The notes beneath the pieces are model-generated. The model had not been told where the DNA came from and ran no database searches. It saw nothing but the letters and a program-made list of their open reading frames with translations. Shown piece by piece: positions 43,147-43,179 of a stretch of DNA of 43,179 bases (its first letter is position 1; every line of letters begins with the position of its first letter). The stretch is from Thecamonas trahens ATCC 50062 (Eukaryota; Apusozoa; Apusomonadida; Apusomonadidae): NCBI RefSeq assembly GCF_000142905.1, contig NW_013657666.1:58220-101398 (forward strand), in the 5' to 3' direction. Made by a program: the position numbers and the translations under genes.

Positions 43147-43179
43147 GGTGGTGGTGGTGGGTGGGGGGGTGGGGGGGGG
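43147..43179. other. 5' flank of dynein gene, G-rich window end
   Basis: TGG and G runs (C-rich on the coding strand) lie directly before the dynein ATG and run to the window edge. The promoter is outside the window. Confidence 0.8.

Overview
The window is nuclear DNA from a GC-rich eukaryotic protist. It holds four very large protein-coding genes in 43 kb: a giant kinase, an ankyrin-repeat protein, a mega-protein and an axonemal-type dynein heavy chain. A GT-AG intron, NZF/SPRY/EF-hand modules and a flagellar motor rule out a prokaryote and point to a flagellated unicell. Composition and the tryptophan-rich ankyrin repeats (WLV) resemble the apusomonad Thecamonas trahens. That assignment is recall and inference, not a search result.

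Layout. 278-8398 (-): protein kinase domain followed by about 2,350 residues of mostly unrecognised sequence. 8399-9543: divergent intergenic region with a cluster of TGTCA/TGACA sites, a perfect 72-bp palindrome and CA/GA microsatellites. 9544-12635 (+): about 28 ankyrin repeats. 12636-13098: short intergenic region with tandem repeats and a long C tract. 13099-28475 (+): a roughly 5,050-residue protein with a His-Asn-Gln-Cys motif block that may be a cysteine protease, a CUB-like domain, an NZF zinc finger, a DUF3638/DUF3645 helicase-like core, a second NZF finger, two EF-hands and three SPRY-like domains. 28435-43146 (-): a complete dynein heavy chain of about 4,900 residues with AAA1-AAA6, a short stalk tip and a Ser/Arg-rich insertion of about 640 residues between AAA5 and AAA6. 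The last two genes converge and their coding regions overlap by 41 bp.

Three of the four genes are interrupted by apparent frameshifts: one in the ankyrin gene, four in the mega-protein and three in dynein. All eight have the same sense, one base missing, and at least six lie in or beside a run of C or G. Homopolymer under-calling in the assembly is the simplest explanation, so the fragments are annotated as single genes. The 100-N gap is preceded by a C run, and both window ends are G runs, which fits the same technical weakness.

Functional links between the genes are not evident from layout. The mega-protein looks like a ubiquitin-related scaffold or remodelling enzyme, and the dynein is flagellar or a divergent relative. 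The kinase and ankyrin genes share a divergent promoter region. No tRNA, rRNA, CRISPR array or recognisable transposon was seen.
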